64,000 nt of DNA from CAZEHS01 sp964649745 (GCA_964649745.1 CAZYQI010000018.1:5864-69863), one strand, 5' to 3'. Shown: positions 17,277 through 26,815, counted from the first letter of the stretch. Made by a program: numbers and translations. The notes: generated by a model not told the origin, from the letters alone.

Positions 17277-18710
17277 TCAAAGCCCTGCCAAACGGTTGTA
17301 CAGGTCGTTGTATAGTTTTGCAGAGTGGGTCCAGCTGTTGTCCGCTTTCATGGCGTTTTTTTGAATGGTTTTCCACTGCCCGGGATCTCTGTAGCATTGA
17401 AGGGCATAGCGTATGGAATGGAGCATTTCATGGGCGTTGTAATTACTGAAGCTGAAGCCGTTTCCTTCTCCACTGAATTCATTCCAGGGCTCCACCGTAT
17501 CCTTAAGGCCTCCGGTTTCACGAACAACGGGAATGCTGCCATAGCGCAGGGCAATCATCTGCCCTAACCCGCAAGGCTCAAAAAGCGAAGGCATGAGAAA
17601 CAGGTCGCTGGCACCGTAGATCAGGTGTGAGAGCCCACTGTCAAAACGAATCTGCGCAGACAGTTTGTCCGGATACCACTTCTCAAAATCACGGAACATC
17701 TGCTCATATCGATGCTCGCCGGTGCCCAACACCACCATCTGCATATCCTGCTGTAAAATTTCATGCAGCACATGGGCGATGAGATCGAATCCCTTTTGAT
17801 CCGTCAACCGGGTAATCATGGCCAGCATCGGCACATCGGCCCGGACCGGCAATCCCAGCTGCCGCTGGAGCTCCTCCTTGTTCTCCCGCTTGCGCCAAAC
17901 AGAGGTGATATCATATGTGTGATGCAGGCAGGGATCCTTTTTCGGGTTATACATTTCCGTGTCTATGCCGTTTACGATGCCGAAAAGCGCCCTTTCCCGA
18001 TCCCGTATGACCCCATCCATATGCTCTCCAAAAAAGGGATTCTGGATTTCCATGGCATACGTGGGACTAACCGTGGTTACATAGTGAGAGTACCGTATTC
18101 CCGCTTTCATGAAACTGATATTTCGGTGGAATTCCAGTTCCCCGGAATTGAAATAGTCCATGGAAAGGTTAAGCAGATCCGGAAGGATTTCTGCCGGGAA
18201 TATCCCCTGATATTTAAGATTGTGGATGGTGAAAACCGTGCGAATATGACTCATACCAGGCCGGTAGAGGTAGTCATCACTGAGCAGCACGCTGACGATA
18301 CCCGTGTGCCAGTCGTTCAGGTGAATAATATCCGGAATGAAGTCCAGAGGCTCCAGCATCTCCAAAACCGCTCTGCAAAAGAACGAATACCGTTCTCCGT
18401 CATCAAAATATCCGTAAAGGCCATCCCTGTTGAAGTAGAATTCATTCTCAATCAGATAATAAGGGATTCCGTCATAGGTTGCCTCATCAACTCCGCAGGA
18501 CTGGCGTCGCCAGCTCATGGACACGGTGCACTCGGCGACTCTTTGGCTGCCCTCCAGCAAGGATGGCGGTATGGCACCGTATTTTGGGATCACCACACGG
18601 ACATCCACGCCCATTTCTCTGAGCTTTTTAGGCAGTGCATGAGCAACGTCGGCCAGACCGCCGCTTTTGATAAACGGCACCGCCTCCGATGCCACGAATA
18701 GAACTTTCAA
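17277..18710 (-). CDS. glgA: Glycogen synthase (ADP-glucose)
   Basis: A GT5 glucosyltransferase that elongates alpha-1,4-glucan from ADP-glucose. The 477-residue protein begins with the ADP-glucose-binding motif KSGGLADVAHALPK. It has the HLNDWHTG segment and the C-terminal GT-B signature PSLFEPCGLGQMIALRYGSIPVVR. The start codon is TTG, preceded by AAGGAGGTG. It lies 16 bp after glgD and 29 bp before glgP. Confidence 0.97.
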   Translation of the reverse strand: MKVLFVASEAVPFIKSGGLADVAHALPKKLREMGVDVRVVIPKYGAIPPSLLEGSQRVAECTVSMSWRRQSCGVDEATYDGIPYYLIENEFYFNRDGLYGYFDDGERYSFFCRAVLEMLEPLDFIPDIIHLNDWHTGIVSVLLSDDYLYRPGMSHIRTVFTIHNLKYQGIFPAEILPDLLNLSMDYFNSGELEFHRNISFMKAGIRYSHYVTTVSPTYAMEIQNPFFGEHMDGVIRDRERALFGIVNGIDTEMYNPKKDPCLHHTYDITSVWRKRENKEELQRQLGLPVRADVPMLAMITRLTDQKGFDLIAHVLHEILQQDMQMVVLGTGEHRYEQMFRDFEKWYPDKLSAQIRFDSGLSHLIYGASDLFLMPSLFEPCGLGQMIALRYGSIPVVRETGGLKDTVEPWNEFSGEGNGFSFSNYNAHEMLHSIRYALQCYRDPGQWKTIQKNAMKADNSWTHSAKLYNDLYNRLAGL

Positions 18711-18726
18711 TAGAGCACCTCCTTGT

Positions 18727-19845
18727 TTAAATCGTCACGCCTTTCTTGATCACGTAGGGATGCCCCTCATGGCCGAAAAGCATCTTCTTCTTCGAAATGG
18801 ACACGTTTTTGTCCAGAATGGCGAAGTTCAGGCTGGCCGTTTCATCGATATAGCAGTTCTGCATCAGGATGCTGTTTCGGATGATGGCCCCTTTCCTTAT
18901 GGTGACCCCCCGGCCTATGATGCTGTTCTCCACCGTGCCTTCGATGTGACAGCCATTGGCAATCAGGGAGTTGGATACGGAGGAGGTGTCGCTGTACTTG
19001 GTGGAGGGTTCGTCCTTTATTTTTGTGAAGATAAGCCCATTGCTGAAAAACAGATTCCTTGACACATCGGGATTCAGCAGGTCCATATTGGCCAGATAAT
19101 AGTTCTCAATGGAGTTGATGCACGCAAGATATCCGTCAAAGGGATAGGCGTTCACATGAAGCTCCTGAATGCGGTTGAACAGCACCTGCTTCAGATAGTC
19201 CCCGTCACCCATATGAACCCCTTCCTCAATGATGTCCGTCAGAAGGTCTTTTTTCATGATGTAATTTTCGGTGGAGATGTTGTAGTATTTCTTTTTACCC
19301 AGGTTCTTGCCAATACCCAGAACGTTACCGCCTTCGTCCAGATTCAGCGAATCACAGTTGATGAACCGGCGCACACTGTTGTCCATATGCTTGTAGAGAA
19401 TGGTGATGTCCGCACCGGTGTCCTTATGAAACTTGATCGCCGGTCTGAAATCCGCGTTGCAGATCATATAGCTCCGGGAAATGACCACATATTTAGCCCG
19501 GGACATATAGAGAAAATCCAGATGGTTCTTGAAATTCTCAATATCGCCCCGGCGCTGCACCACATCGCTGCTGCTCATCATCGGGTTCATAACGAACAGC
19601 CCTCCCCGCTTCCGATCCAGATCCCAGTACTTGCCTGATCCGAAATGGTCCATCAGGGATCTCGCCTTCCCTTGGGTGAACACGGCCACATCCCGTATTC
19701 CACTGTTCACAAGGCTGGACATGATAAAGTCAATAACCCGGTACCGGCCTGCGAAGGGTACCGCTGCCAAAGGACGCACCGCTGTCAGCTCCTTGATCTG
19801 TTCTTCCGGCTCACTGAGATTGATAATGCCAAGGACATCCTTCAT
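18727..19845 (-). CDS. glgD: GlgD, ADP-glucose pyrophosphorylase regulatory-type subunit
   Basis: A homologue of GlgC found beside it in Firmicutes and usually thought to form a GlgCD heteromer that modulates ADP-glucose synthesis. The 372-residue protein keeps the nucleotidyltransferase fold and the C-terminal left-handed beta-helix (IEGTVENSIIGRGVTIRKGA). It lacks the canonical GGxGxRL pyrophosphate loop: its N-terminus reads GIINLSEPEEQIKELTAVRP. That is typical of GlgD. It starts 3 bp past the glgC stop. Confidence 0.93.
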   Translation of the reverse strand: MKDVLGIINLSEPEEQIKELTAVRPLAAVPFAGRYRVIDFIMSSLVNSGIRDVAVFTQGKARSLMDHFGSGKYWDLDRKRGGLFVMNPMMSSSDVVQRRGDIENFKNHLDFLYMSRAKYVVISRSYMICNADFRPAIKFHKDTGADITILYKHMDNSVRRFINCDSLNLDEGGNVLGIGKNLGKKKYYNISTENYIMKKDLLTDIIEEGVHMGDGDYLKQVLFNRIQELHVNAYPFDGYLACINSIENYYLANMDLLNPDVSRNLFFSNGLIFTKIKDEPSTKYSDTSSVSNSLIANGCHIEGTVENSIIGRGVTIRKGAIIRNSILMQNCYIDETASLNFAILDKNVSISKKKMLFGHEGHPYVIKKGVTI

Positions 19846-19848
19846 ACG

Positions 19849-21006
19849 CTACACCCCCATCGCCGCTTCTGCGGACTTGTTCTCTCTGAAATACAGCAGA
19901 ATTTCTTTGCTGTCCGGGGCCCCTATGCTGGTCCCGGCAGGCACGGTCTCGCCACTCATGACGATGCACCGGTGAACCTGTGCCCCTTCCTCGATGACCG
20001 CTCCCGGAAGGACAACAGAATCCACCACCGTGGCGCCGGCAAGAATCCTTACCCCCGGAGATATCACGGAGTGGGTCACGTGTCCGTCAATGAAGCAGCC
20101 TTCGTTGATCAGTGCGTCCTCCACGACTCCGTTTTGTGTGATGTACTGAGGTGGGCTGATGGGGTTCACGGAGTAGATCCGCCACTTTTTATCGAACAGG
20201 TTCAAACCGTTATCTTCATTGAGCAGGTCCATATTGGCTTCCCAAAGGCTGTGAATGGTCCCTACATCCTTCCAATAATCACCGAATTCATAGGCATATA
20301 CAGGACTTCCGCCGTTTATCATGGCCGGAATTATATTTTTCCCGAAATCGTTCTCCGATTCCGGGTTGTGCTCATCGTCAATCAGCATCTGCTTCAAGCA
20401 TTTCCAGTTAAAGATGTATATTCCCATTGAGGCCAGATTGCTTTTGGGATTGTCCGGCTTTTCATCAAACTCATATATCTTAAGATCCTCATGGGCGTTT
20501 AATATTCCGAAGCGCGGCGCCTCTTCCCAAGGAACCCGTATAACCGCAACCGTAAGATCTGCTCCTTTGTCCACATGATGCTCCAGCATGTTGGAATAAT
20601 CCATTTTGTAAATATGATCTCCAGAAAGAATCAGTACATAGTCCGGATCATGTTCATCTATGAAATGGATGTTTTCGTAGATGGCATTGGCCGTCCCCTT
20701 GTACCATCGTCCACCCTCAGCTCCCACAAAAGGCGGAAGAACCCGTATCCCTCCGTCCATCCGGTCCAGATCCCAGGGGCTGCCTATCCCAATATGGGTA
20801 TTGAGGATCAGTGGTTCATACTGGGTCAGCACGCCCACTGTCGTGATCCCTGAGTTGCTGCAGTTGCTCAGCGCAAAATCGATGATTCGGTATTTCCCCC
20901 CAAAGGGTACCGCAGGTTTGGCATTCTTTGCAGTCAGCTCCTTAAGCCTGGATCCCTGACCCCCTGCCAGAATCATAGCGACTATTTCCTGCTTTCTGTT
21001 ACTCAT
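19849..21006 (-). CDS. glgC: Glucose-1-phosphate adenylyltransferase (ADP-glucose pyrophosphorylase)
   Basis: Makes ADP-glucose from glucose 1-phosphate and ATP, the committed step of glycogen synthesis. The start is the ATG at 21006 (MSNRKQEIVAMILAGGQGSR) with GGGAGGGA upstream, giving 385 residues. The catalytic loop ILAGGQGSRLKELT, AKPAVPFGGKYRIIDF, the ILSGDHIYKMDY segment and the C-terminal beta-helix are intact. It is the first gene of glgC-glgD-glgA-glgP-pulA. The 290 bp upstream are AT-rich; no convincing promoter pair was identified there. Confidence 0.97.
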   Translation of the reverse strand: MSNRKQEIVAMILAGGQGSRLKELTAKNAKPAVPFGGKYRIIDFALSNCSNSGITTVGVLTQYEPLILNTHIGIGSPWDLDRMDGGIRVLPPFVGAEGGRWYKGTANAIYENIHFIDEHDPDYVLILSGDHIYKMDYSNMLEHHVDKGADLTVAVIRVPWEEAPRFGILNAHEDLKIYEFDEKPDNPKSNLASMGIYIFNWKCLKQMLIDDEHNPESENDFGKNIIPAMINGGSPVYAYEFGDYWKDVGTIHSLWEANMDLLNEDNGLNLFDKKWRIYSVNPISPPQYITQNGVVEDALINEGCFIDGHVTHSVISPGVRILAGATVVDSVVLPGAVIEEGAQVHRCIVMSGETVPAGTSIGAPDSKEILLYFRENKSAEAAMGV

Positions 21007-21233
21007 GGCGTCCCTCCCACTATTCCATAATTTATTGGCCCCACAGCAGCCTGAACGGATTATGATGCTGTATTTCTGAATAATTTTTATGTCTATATAC
21101 CCCATTCTTCCGTACCGGCACCACAATACACGGTTTTTTAGACAGGTATTTTTGGCCGTATTCTTTTTAGGTACCCTTCTATCATATGTACAATCACAAC
21201 TTATTACATTTTTATTGTTTTTTCAATTATTGT

Positions 21234-21270
21234 AATAAAAAAACAGGACCCGCTTCTATGGTCCTGTTTC
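21234..21270 (-). terminator. Intrinsic terminator of rpoN
   Basis: AAACAGGACC (21241-21250) pairs with GGTCCTGTTT (21260-21269) around a 9-nt loop. A run of seven or more T follows on the minus strand. It lies 28 bp past the rpoN stop. Confidence 0.85.
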
Positions 21271-21297
21271 ATATAGAGAAAAGAATTCAATTGCTTA

Positions 21298-22749
21298 TCA
21301 GAAACGACGTCGCTTTGAGGAACCTGGAATTCCCATTTCCTCCCGATACTTTGCAATCGTTCGCCGGGATACCTGTACCCCTTGCCCGTTCAATACGTCT
21401 GCGATATGTTGATCACTGAGGGGTTTATGTGAATCCTCTTTCCCAACCAGTTCACTAATTTGAGTCTTAATGGACTGTGAGGAAACGCCCTCTCCATCAG
21501 AACCGCTGACACCACTCTGGAAAAAGTACTTAAGTTCAAAAACTCCCCGGGGACACTGAACATACTTCCCGTTAACCGCACGGCTCACTGTCGATTCGTG
21601 GACCCCCACCTTTTCCGCAATATCCTTTAGGGTCATGGGCTTCAGGTGCATCATTCCGTGATCAAAGAACTCCCTTTGGGTCTCGATAATCGAAACAACA
21701 ACCTTATAGATTGTATTCCGCCGCTGTTCAATGCTGCGTATGATGCGAAGCGCCGACTGAAGCCGTTCGGTGATATAAGCTGATGCGTTTTCCTCTGTGT
21801 CCTTGCTGCGCACCATGCTCTGATAATAAGAGCTTATTCTGAGCCGCGGCGTTGCCTGGTCGTTGAGAAGGACCACATACTCCTGACCGACTTTTTCGAT
21901 GGTTACATCCGGTATGATATAACGGACATCCCGGAGACTTGCAAAAATCCGTCCCGGCTTGGGCTCCAGGCCTCGGATAACATTCACGGCCTTTTGGATA
22001 TCATCGGGGGTCACATTCAACGCCTTGGCAATCAGTGCAATGCGATTGGATGCAAGATCGTCCAGATAACTCTCAACAATGGGGATCACCAGGGAATTCC
22101 GGATCCCCTTCTGCTGAATCTGGATCAGCAGACACTCCCTGAGGTCCCGGGCAGCAACCCCATGAGGCTCGAAGGTTTGGATGATCTGAATCAAATCCTC
22201 CACTTCGTCTTCATCAACACCCAGCTGCTCAGCGATTTCATTGCAGCCAACCTTAAGGTATCCGTTGGTATCCAGATTTTCTATAATATAAACCCCGATT
22301 AGAAACTGGGGCTGTGTAAGCTTTGCAAACTGAAGCTGGTCCAAAAGATGTTCCGTCAGGGTGTCTTCATGGACCAAGAGTTGTTCAAAATTGAATTCCT
22401 CCCGGGTTTCCCGTTCTCTTCGCTGCCAGGAAGGTTCTTCGTCCCGCCAGTCCTTCCAGTCCATTTCCTGGCGGTTGCGCATGATTTCTTCTGCTACGGA
22501 TTCCGCCGTTCTCCTTGGAACCTCGTTCGCAGGCTCCGAAGCCTCCGCACGGCCAGCCTTCTCAATGGGTTTTTCAGCAGAATCTCCGCCGGTATATGTA
22601 TCCAGAACAGGATTAGACATCAACTGCTCCTGGATGAACTCCGTGAGCTCCACTGAATTATACTGAAGTATTTCAATGGCCTGCCGAAGCTCCGGCGTCA
22701 TGACCAGCTTTTGGGTCTGAACCATATTCAGATTGAACTGCATTTTCAC
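21298..22749 (-). CDS. rpoN: RNA polymerase sigma-54 factor
   Basis: The alternative sigma factor that reads -24/-12 promoters and needs AAA+ activators. The 483-residue protein has the Gln/Leu-rich region I (MQFNLNMVQTQKLVMTPELRQAI), an acidic region II, the core-binding domain, a helix-turn-helix (LKDIAEKVGVHESTVSRAVNGKY) and the C-terminal RpoN box VSRRTIAKYREEMGIP. Start: ATG preceded by GGTGATG. Two sigma-54 activators and two sigma-54-type promoters lie elsewhere in this window (55353-63000), so its likely targets are local in part. Confidence 0.97.
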   Translation of the reverse strand: MKMQFNLNMVQTQKLVMTPELRQAIEILQYNSVELTEFIQEQLMSNPVLDTYTGGDSAEKPIEKAGRAEASEPANEVPRRTAESVAEEIMRNRQEMDWKDWRDEEPSWQRRERETREEFNFEQLLVHEDTLTEHLLDQLQFAKLTQPQFLIGVYIIENLDTNGYLKVGCNEIAEQLGVDEDEVEDLIQIIQTFEPHGVAARDLRECLLIQIQQKGIRNSLVIPIVESYLDDLASNRIALIAKALNVTPDDIQKAVNVIRGLEPKPGRIFASLRDVRYIIPDVTIEKVGQEYVVLLNDQATPRLRISSYYQSMVRSKDTEENASAYITERLQSALRIIRSIEQRRNTIYKVVVSIIETQREFFDHGMMHLKPMTLKDIAEKVGVHESTVSRAVNGKYVQCPRGVFELKYFFQSGVSGSDGEGVSSQSIKTQISELVGKEDSHKPLSDQHIADVLNGQGVQVSRRTIAKYREEMGIPGSSKRRRF

Positions 22750-22827
22750 GGATTCATCACCTGCCTCTCAACACTAGCCCTATTATACCACAGACCTTGC
22801 CGGCTTTTCTTCTGGAGAATATCACCA

Positions 22828-22865
22828 ATAAGCGCCTGTCACCCTATCGGATGACAAGCGCTTAT
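22828..22865 (-). terminator. Stem-loop after the solute-binding lipoprotein gene
   Basis: A 14-bp stem with one G-T wobble (ATAAGCGCCTGTCA with TGACAAGCGCTTAT) and a 10-nt loop lies 4 nt past the stop codon. No T run is seen. Confidence 0.5.
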
Positions 22866-22868
22866 CTT

Positions 22869-23702
22869 TCACTGGGTATAGCGACTGATTATTTCCTGAT
22901 ACGACCCATCTGCCTTCATTTTCACAAGTTCTTCATCAATTTTTCGAATCAGCTCCGGATCAATCTTCCGTTCCTTGCTGAAGCATAGGTACAGCCCTTC
23001 CGGCGCTCTGAGCGGCGTTTCGTGCTCAACCACTCTGTCCTGAACCCCCATTTTTTTAAGATAATATAAGGTAGACAGGTGATGATCCACCATGGCATCG
23101 ATACGTCCTTCCAACAGCTTTTGAATATCCGTCGGCAGATCCGTCACCTCTTCAACCCTCATCTCTCCACTTTTCTTGGCGTTTTCGAACTCCGCTCCGA
23201 AGAAGTAATCCTGCACCATGCCGATCCGATAGCGCTTCAGGGATTCGATGGTGCCGTCGAATTTCACCGGGGAATCCTTTAGGGTGTATACAAACTGCGC
23301 CTCATAGGCCAGGGGTTCCTCCAGATAATGCATGTACGTTTCCCGTTCCTCGCTGTAGAACGCACAAAAAATACCGTCTGTGTCCCCATCCTGCACCATC
23401 TGCAGAGCTCTGGTCCATGGCAGCATCTTGATCTCAACGGTATATCCCTCCCGCTTGAATACTTCCGCCACCACATCCACAGCAAGACCCTTGATGACCC
23501 TGTTTTCTTCAAACGCGTACGGAATGTAGCTTTCCGTGACAAGCTGCACAATCTTCTGATCCAGCTTCGACTCTACTGTCTGTTTCGGTTGTGATTCAAT
23601 CAGCACGTCGGCCGGTCGCTTCACGCACCCCGCTGCGAACACGGAAACAACGAAGAGAACGAGCACCATAAGCCCCAAAACCCTGTATTTATTAAAACCC
23701 AT
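22869..23702 (-). CDS. Solute-binding lipoprotein (SBP_bac_3 family), partner of a sensor kinase
   Basis: A secreted, membrane-anchored binding protein of the amino-acid-type periplasmic-binding fold. From the ATG at 23702 (277 residues, GGAGGGCGATT upstream) it has a signal peptide and a lipobox VFAAGC, with Cys near residue 26. The SBP_bac_3 pattern follows: LVTESYIPYAFEENRVIKGLAVDVV, KMLPWTRALQMVQDGDTDG, and the C-terminal DEELVKMKADGSYQEIISRY. No permease or ATPase gene is nearby. It is preceded by a sensor kinase 13 bp upstream, so it may be a sensing accessory rather than a transport component. The ligand is unknown. Confidence 0.85.
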   Translation of the reverse strand: MGFNKYRVLGLMVLVLFVVSVFAAGCVKRPADVLIESQPKQTVESKLDQKIVQLVTESYIPYAFEENRVIKGLAVDVVAEVFKREGYTVEIKMLPWTRALQMVQDGDTDGIFCAFYSEERETYMHYLEEPLAYEAQFVYTLKDSPVKFDGTIESLKRYRIGMVQDYFFGAEFENAKKSGEMRVEEVTDLPTDIQKLLEGRIDAMVDHHLSTLYYLKKMGVQDRVVEHETPLRAPEGLYLCFSKERKIDPELIRKIDEELVKMKADGSYQEIISRYTQ

Positions 23703-23715
23703 AATCGCCCTCCGA

Positions 23716-25689
23716 TTAGGCTTCAAAAAGATCGGGAAATGTTATGACAAAGCTCACACCTTTACCCGGTTCACTGAAGCACTTAATTTCTCCGCCCAGT
23801 TTCTGCGTTACGATGTTGTACACCAGATGAAGACCCAGACCTGTTCCGCCCTCAGCCCCCCGTTTCGTGGTGAAGAAGGGATCGTAGATCCGTTCCAGTA
23901 CGTCAGGGGTCATCCCTTTGCCGTTGTCACGGTAGGTTAAGGTATACAGGCTGCCAAACTGGTCAAATTCAATGGAGATCGTTCCCGAAAAATCCTTTTC
24001 GAATCCGTGCCGCAGGGAATTGGTTATAAAATTCGTTATGACTTGGGCGATAATCCCCGGGTAACTGGTGATTTCCAAGTTCTCTGGGCATTCAATCCCT
24101 ACGCGGTGAGTGGTGTTTTTCAGCAGAGGGTTCAGACTGAGGAGCAGCTCTTCCAGATACGGCTTCACCTTAAACCGTCGCCTGTCTTCTGTGGTCTGAT
24201 CAACAGAAATCTGCTTAAAGCTCCTGATCAATAGGTCCGCCCGTTCCAGATTCTTAGCGGTGGTCTGCAGAAACAGAGCGGTTTCCGCTACATATTCATC
24301 CAGTTCTGTCCTCCGGAGGGTCCCGGTCTTCAGTTTCCCGGCCATGATGGAAAGCTCTTTTTCAACATAGGATACGCTGGTTACGCTGATACCGATGGGG
24401 GTGCTGATCTCATGGGAGATGCCTGCAACAAGCCCACCCAACGCCGCCATTTTTTCGGAGTGCAGGAGCTGCTGCTGGGTCCTTTTCAGCCTGTCCAGAG
24501 CGGAAACCAACTCGTCATTCATGGCCATCAGTTCCTGATTCAGGGCCATCAGCTCGGAGGTGCGTTCCTCCACCTTGATCTCCAGCTTGGTCTGCACTTC
24601 CCTCAGCTCTTCTTCGGTTTTCTTGATATCTGTAATATCATTCCAGATGAAAACCTCATAGACATCACCGCCGATGGTGATGATTTCAGAGGAGGCATTG
24701 CCTATCCGCCTTTCATGGTTCTTGGTCTGCCAATGGCATTCAAAGTTCCGTACCCTCTTGTTGTATTGAAGCTGTTTAAAGAAGCGTCTTCGATCCTCCG
24801 GGTCCTCCCAGAGCTGAAAGTCCTCTGACGAATGTTCAATCACTTCCTCAGGAGAATATCCAAGGGATTCGAAGAACAATTCATTCACCTCAACGTATTT
24901 TTGATCCGAAAGACGTACAAGTCCTACCACTTCAGAAAGATTTTTAAATGCCCTGGCGTATTTTTCCTCGGAAAATGCCAGCGCCGCCTGAGTCAACTCC
25001 CGCTCCCTTACCATTAGGGAAAGACTTTCCGCCATGCCGTTGAATTTTTCAGCCAATCGGGCAATTTCCCCTCCGGTATCAATGGGGATCCGCAGTTCAA
25101 GATTACCCCGGGCCAGCTCTTCGGTACCCTGAACCAATTTTTCGATGGGAGCCGTAACCGATCTGGCAACTCTGCCGATAACCACAAACATTGCGCCGAT
25201 CATCAGCAGAAGGGATACGACGGTTATAATGAGCTCCTTTTGCAAGGCCTGCTCTTTGTAATACGTTGTAACACCCACCGATATAATGCCGATGGGCTGC
25301 CCCTGATAGTTGATAGGAATTTCCATCCGACTTGTGAAGCGTGGAACATACTGCTCCCCGGCCGCTTCTTTGCTGAACACTTCACTGCCGGTAAGGGTTC
25401 GGACCGACACCCGGGCAATTTCAGGATCCAGCATCATGGCGTTGGCAATATCGGTCATTCCCGAATAGTTATAATTCCAAAGCGGGTTTGAAAAAACCAG
25501 GGATGCCAATCGAGAACTGGCAACCAGTTTATCATTGATCGCCCTTTCCGCTTCAGATTTTGTTGACCAATACTGGAAACCGGCCAAAAATACAAAAACA
25601 GATACAACCATCGCCAACAGAGGGATGATCAGTTTCTTCTCTATTGATGTCTTCCTATATATATCCAGCCAATGCTTCAGTATTTTCAA
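23716..25689 (-). CDS. PAS-containing membrane sensor histidine kinase
   Basis: A two-component sensor with these parts: a transmembrane helix near residue 20-40, an extracytoplasmic region of about 120 residues, a second helix near 165-185, HAMP (ARSVTAPIEKLVQGTEELARG), PAS (EEKYARAFKNLSEVVG onward), a coiled-coil, a DHp helix with the phospho-His in LVAGISHEISTPIG, and an HATPase domain (DNGKGM; TGLGLHLVYNIVTQKLGG). The frame is open to an ATG at 25737. I prefer TTG at 25689 (657 residues) because AAGAGGTG sits at ideal spacing. No response regulator gene is adjacent. It is co-oriented with the solute-binding lipoprotein and is divergent from 25785. Confidence 0.88.
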   Translation of the reverse strand: MKILKHWLDIYRKTSIEKKLIIPLLAMVVSVFVFLAGFQYWSTKSEAERAINDKLVASSRLASLVFSNPLWNYNYSGMTDIANAMMLDPEIARVSVRTLTGSEVFSKEAAGEQYVPRFTSRMEIPINYQGQPIGIISVGVTTYYKEQALQKELIITVVSLLLMIGAMFVVIGRVARSVTAPIEKLVQGTEELARGNLELRIPIDTGGEIARLAEKFNGMAESLSLMVRERELTQAALAFSEEKYARAFKNLSEVVGLVRLSDQKYVEVNELFFESLGYSPEEVIEHSSEDFQLWEDPEDRRRFFKQLQYNKRVRNFECHWQTKNHERRIGNASSEIITIGGDVYEVFIWNDITDIKKTEEELREVQTKLEIKVEERTSELMALNQELMAMNDELVSALDRLKRTQQQLLHSEKMAALGGLVAGISHEISTPIGISVTSVSYVEKELSIMAGKLKTGTLRRTELDEYVAETALFLQTTAKNLERADLLIRSFKQISVDQTTEDRRRFKVKPYLEELLLSLNPLLKNTTHRVGIECPENLEITSYPGIIAQVITNFITNSLRHGFEKDFSGTISIEFDQFGSLYTLTYRDNGKGMTPDVLERIYDPFFTTKRGAEGGTGLGLHLVYNIVTQKLGGEIKCFSEPGKGVSFVITFPDLFEA

Positions 25690-25784
25690 CAAAATCACCT
25701 CTTGTTTTGCACTTATACCCGAAAGTCCGATAGGCATTCACCCATTGTTTGGTGTACACTATAGATATCATACGGGAGGTTCAC

Positions 25785-26606
25785 ATGTCCACAACATCCT
25801 TCAAAGTTTTTGCACTTTTCAATGAAATCAGTCTGAATAAAACGGCGAAGCATTTCGGGATACGTAAGAAATTCGAATGGGAGGATTTTCTCCGATTGGG
25901 CGTTGCGGAACTCAAGGGAATCATCAATGAGCCCATTGGAAAATTTGTGGATATTTTCCCCTTCGGAAGCATCGTCTTCATCAATCTTCAGCATCATGAA
26001 ATTGTTGATATCGTAAATTACCTGATGACATTGGATCCGTCCCTTGCCAATGCCAACTATGATTATGCGGACGACTACAAGCTGGAGCTGACGGCGGAGG
26101 ACGAAGCCGTGGACTACGATGCCATGTGGGTGCATCGGCTTGCGGACTATCAGACAGGGATCCTGTCCGTAGTTCTGGCAAAATCAGTGGCTCTGGAAAA
26201 GGTGGAGGCCGATATCGAGGAGCTTCTGGACGAAATTGAGCCGATCATCGACCGCCTTCAACACGGGAACCTCAGTGCCCGGGATGGTGCGGTTGCAAAG
26301 ATAGCTGCTCGGATTCTCCGTTTTAAATACAGCACCATTTCCTATATTATGCTGCTGGACAAACCGGATATCACTTGGAACGACGCCGATGCGGAAGGGA
26401 TGTACACGAATCTTTCCCGGGTCTTTGAACTGGACGAGCGCTACGACAAGCTCCAGGCAAAAAGCACCACCCTGATGGACATCCTTCAGATGTTCACCTC
26501 CCTGGTGCAGCACCGAAAGTCCAATAGCCTGGAGTGGATGATCATCGCCCTGATTGGAGTTGAGATTGTCATCAGCCTGGTGGATTTTTATCTGTTTAAG
26601 ATTTAG
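25785..26606 (+). CDS. RMD1/DUF155 family protein with C-terminal membrane anchor
   Basis: Belongs to the RMD1/DUF155 family, known from yeast mitochondrial and nuclear-division proteins and widespread but uncharacterised in bacteria. The ATG at 25785 has GGGAGG at ideal spacing, giving 273 residues. Visible pattern: EWEDFLRLGVAELKGIINEPIGKF and FPFGSIVFINL near the N-terminus, the family core DYQTGILSVVLAKSVALEKVE, a long helical region, and one C-terminal transmembrane helix (about 252-272, MIIALIGVEIVISLVDFYLF). It is one of only two plus-strand genes in the window and is not in an operon. Function unknown. Confidence 0.8.
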   Translation: MSTTSFKVFALFNEISLNKTAKHFGIRKKFEWEDFLRLGVAELKGIINEPIGKFVDIFPFGSIVFINLQHHEIVDIVNYLMTLDPSLANANYDYADDYKLELTAEDEAVDYDAMWVHRLADYQTGILSVVLAKSVALEKVEADIEELLDEIEPIIDRLQHGNLSARDGAVAKIAARILRFKYSTISYIMLLDKPDITWNDADAEGMYTNLSRVFELDERYDKLQAKSTTLMDILQMFTSLVQHRKSNSLEWMIIALIGVEIVISLVDFYLFKI

Positions 26607-26815
26607 GCGTGACGCGCTAACCGTTATGCGTTAAGAACAAAAAGGGAGAGATTGCCGCGTCGGCCTTCGCCTCCTCGCAATGACAAACCGTATGGTTGTC
26701 ATCACGAGGAACGAAGTGGCGCGGTGATCTCTCCCTTATGCTTTAACTAAACCCTTTATTGCTGTTTCTTTTGCTTTCTCGTCCTTAGCACGTACCGCCT
26801 GACGCTCAGCGCCAA
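26607..26815. repeat. Nested intergenic repeats (families C and D)
   Basis: No gene fits this 209-bp gap. At 26642-26737 lies a large imperfect palindrome whose arms begin AAGGGAGAGATTGCCGCGTC and end GCGGTGATCTCTCCCTT. The core TCCTCGCAATGACA and TGTCATCACGAGGA matches a widely scattered bacterial repeat (the TCATTGCGAGGAG type). Outside it are fragments of a second family, GCGTGACGCGCTAACCG and GTTATGCGTTAAG, that recur near 38800-38930. Confidence 0.7.

Noticed and set aside
26642..26737. CRISPR array or small RNA gene
   Set aside because: There is a single palindrome rather than regularly spaced direct repeats, and the sequence matches a dispersed intergenic repeat type.
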